Source: Anaerovibrio sp. JC8 (lineage in GTDB: Bacteria; Bacillota; Negativicutes; Selenomonadales; Selenomonadaceae). Taken from it: 64,000 nucleotides of DNA. A program made the translations under genes and the position numbers. The stretch's first letter is position 1; every line of letters begins with the position of its first letter. The stretch is taken from NCBI RefSeq assembly GCF_002100115.1, contig NZ_ANBM01000012.1, positions 1-64,000 of the forward strand, read 5' to 3'. Positions 62,999 to 64,000 of the stretch are shown piece after piece. The notes beneath the pieces are model-generated. The model was not told where the DNA came from, ran no database searches, and worked only from the letters and a program-made list of their open reading frames with translations.

Positions 62999-63391
62999 TT
63001 ACTTATTTACGTATATTTCCCCGTGACACTCATAGTTACGGATTTCCTTTACCTTATTACCGTTGTCCAGCATTACCACTGTAGGTCTGTACTGAACTGC
63101 TTCCCTTTCCTCCATAAAGGCGTATGCCATTATAATGACCACATCCCCGGGCTGGGCCCAACGGGCTGCCGAGCCATTGAGGCAGATAACCCCGGAGCCG
63201 GGCTTTCCAGGTATCACGTAGGTTTCCAGGCGGGAGCCGTTATTGTTGTTTACCACCTGCACCCGCTCATTTTCATATATGCCGGCAGCCTTCATCAAAT
63301 CGCTGTCGATTGTTATACTGCCCATATACTGCAGGTTGGCCTCCGTAACGGTGGCACAATGAAGTTTGGATTTTAACATGTGAAGCATCAT
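62999..63391 (-). CDS. panD: Aspartate 1-decarboxylase
   Basis: 130 residues. It makes beta-alanine for pantothenate. The precursor self-cleaves at the Gly-Ser in [12 protein letters not shown] to form the pyruvoyl group. Other family motifs: [28 protein letters not shown] and VIIMAYAFM. The ATG at 63391 is 7 nt after GGAGGG, which overlaps the panC stop, so the two genes are translationally coupled; an internal ATG at 63379 gives the more usual start but lacks a ribosome binding site. Confidence 0.95.
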   Translation of the reverse strand: MMLHMLKSKLHCATVTEANLQYMGSITIDSDLMKAAGIYENERVQVVNNNNGSRLETYVIPGKPGSGVICLNGSAARWAQPGDVVIIMAYAFMEEREAVQYRPTVVMLDNGNKVKEIRNYECHGEIYVNK

Positions 63392-63394
63392 GAC

Positions 63395-64000
63395 TTAGCC
63401 CTCCAAAATTACATTATCAATCAGACGGGTCTTGCCTATCTTAACCGCAATGGCCATAATGGACTCCCCCTCTACCCTGTCTATTTCTTCCAGGGCCGGG
63501 AAGGAATATATCTCCACATAGTCAATTACAGCCAGTGGTTCCTTATTTATCTCATCCACAATAATTTTCTTCAACTCACTGACCTGTCTGCTGCCACCCT
63601 GGTAAGCAGCCCGGGCCATATTGAGGCTGCGGGACAGTACCAGGGCCGCCTTCTTTTCCTCCGCTGAGAGATAAACATTGCGGGAGCTTCTGGCCAAACC
63701 GCTGTCCTCTCTGACAATAGGCACCATATTTATCTCAACAGGAATAGCCAAATCCTCCACAAAACGCCTGATTACACATACCTGCTGGGCATCCTTCTGG
63801 CCAAAGAAGGCCTTGTCAGCCCTGGCCAGATTAATGAGCTTGGTCACTACAGTGGCAACTCCACGGAAATGGCCTGGACGCTGGCCACCACACAGCTTCT
63901 TTGTAAATTCGCCCTCCACATTTACATAAGTGCAAAATCCCTCAGGGTACATTTCAGCTGGCTCTGGATGAAACACAGCATCCACGCCAACCTCCTCCAG
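63395..64000 (-). CDS. panC: Pantothenate synthetase, N-terminus beyond the window
   Basis: About 201 C-terminal residues are visible, from LEEVGVDAVFHPEPAEMYPEGF on. The KLCGGQRPGHFRGVATVV, FFGQKDAQQ and DSGLARSSRNVYLS motifs bind pantoate, ATP and beta-alanine. The enzyme joins pantoate to the beta-alanine made by the downstream panD product. The usual N-terminal signature lies past base 64000. Confidence 0.95.
   Translation of the reverse strand: MEEVGVDAVFHPEPAEMYPEGFCTYVNVEGEFTKKLCGGQRPGHFRGVATVVTKLINLARADKAFFGQKDAQQVCVIRRFVEDLAIPVEINMVPIVREDSGLARSSRNVYLSAEEKKAALVLSRSLNMARAAYQGGSRQVSELKKIIVDEINKEPLAVIDYVEIYSFPALEEIDRVEGESIMAIAVKIGKTRLIDNVILEG

Noticed and set aside
1-64000. CRISPR arrays, insertion sequences and rRNA genes
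   Set aside because: No regularly spaced repeats, transposase genes or rRNA sequences were seen. The only tandem repeats are in the glgB tail.

Overview
The window looks like a chromosomal segment of an anaerobic, fermentative Firmicute, most likely a Negativicute of the Selenomonas type. This is inference. It rests on a mid-40s GC content judged by eye, a GlgC/GlgD glycogen operon, the WhiA-GlmR(YvcK)-RapZ block, a SCIFF peptide system, and a CobT-type protein resembling the phenol-activating ArsAB enzyme known from Sporomusa. There is no rRNA and no CRISPR array. Most genes lie on the minus strand.

Left edge (1-2.65 kb): an accessory-looking stretch. It holds a truncated conserved hypothetical gene, an 82-residue unknown, about 0.95 kb of non-coding DNA that folds as a large ornate RNA on the minus strand, and a plus-strand operon for three tiny proteins (DUF1659, DUF2922, YvrJ) behind a structured leader with its own terminator. 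The stretch ends next to a tRNA-Leu gene.

Glycogen block (2.9-15.1 kb, minus): glgC-glgD-glgP-glgB-glgA, then a fused neopullulanase/4-alpha-glucanotransferase gene. Together these cover ADP-glucose formation, chain synthesis, branching, phosphorolysis and maltodextrin recycling. GlgB carries a Lys/Ala-rich repeat tail that is frameshifted in this sequence.

15.3-28.1 kb: mixed housekeeping and envelope genes: an IMPACT-family protein, an SbmA/YddA-type ABC transporter, an SGNH hydrolase, a eukaryote-type hexokinase, a glyoxalase, an ABC-F ATPase, a CNNM/CorC membrane protein, topoisomerase III and a YkvA-like protein.

28.3-34.6 kb: lysA with an AEC transporter, tRNA-Ser, gltX followed by its cognate tRNA-Glu, and a chemoreceptor.

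34.7-41.3 kb: a glycolytic run gap-pgk-tpiA-gpmI followed by a NifU-like scaffold and a GGGtGRT protein.

41.5-53.7 kb: the SCIFF peptide and its radical SAM maturase, a polysaccharide deacetylase, whiA-glmR-rapZ, a HAD phosphatase, a SpoVD/FtsI-type PBP, an Lrp regulator, rlmH-htrA-walJ and a PerR/Fur regulator.

53.9-64 kb: tex translationally coupled to a double CobT/ArsAB-like gene, an overlapping signalling operon (HD-GYP response regulator, membrane-tethered BMP-type binding protein, hybrid histidine kinase with HPt), and panC-panD, with panC cut by the window edge.
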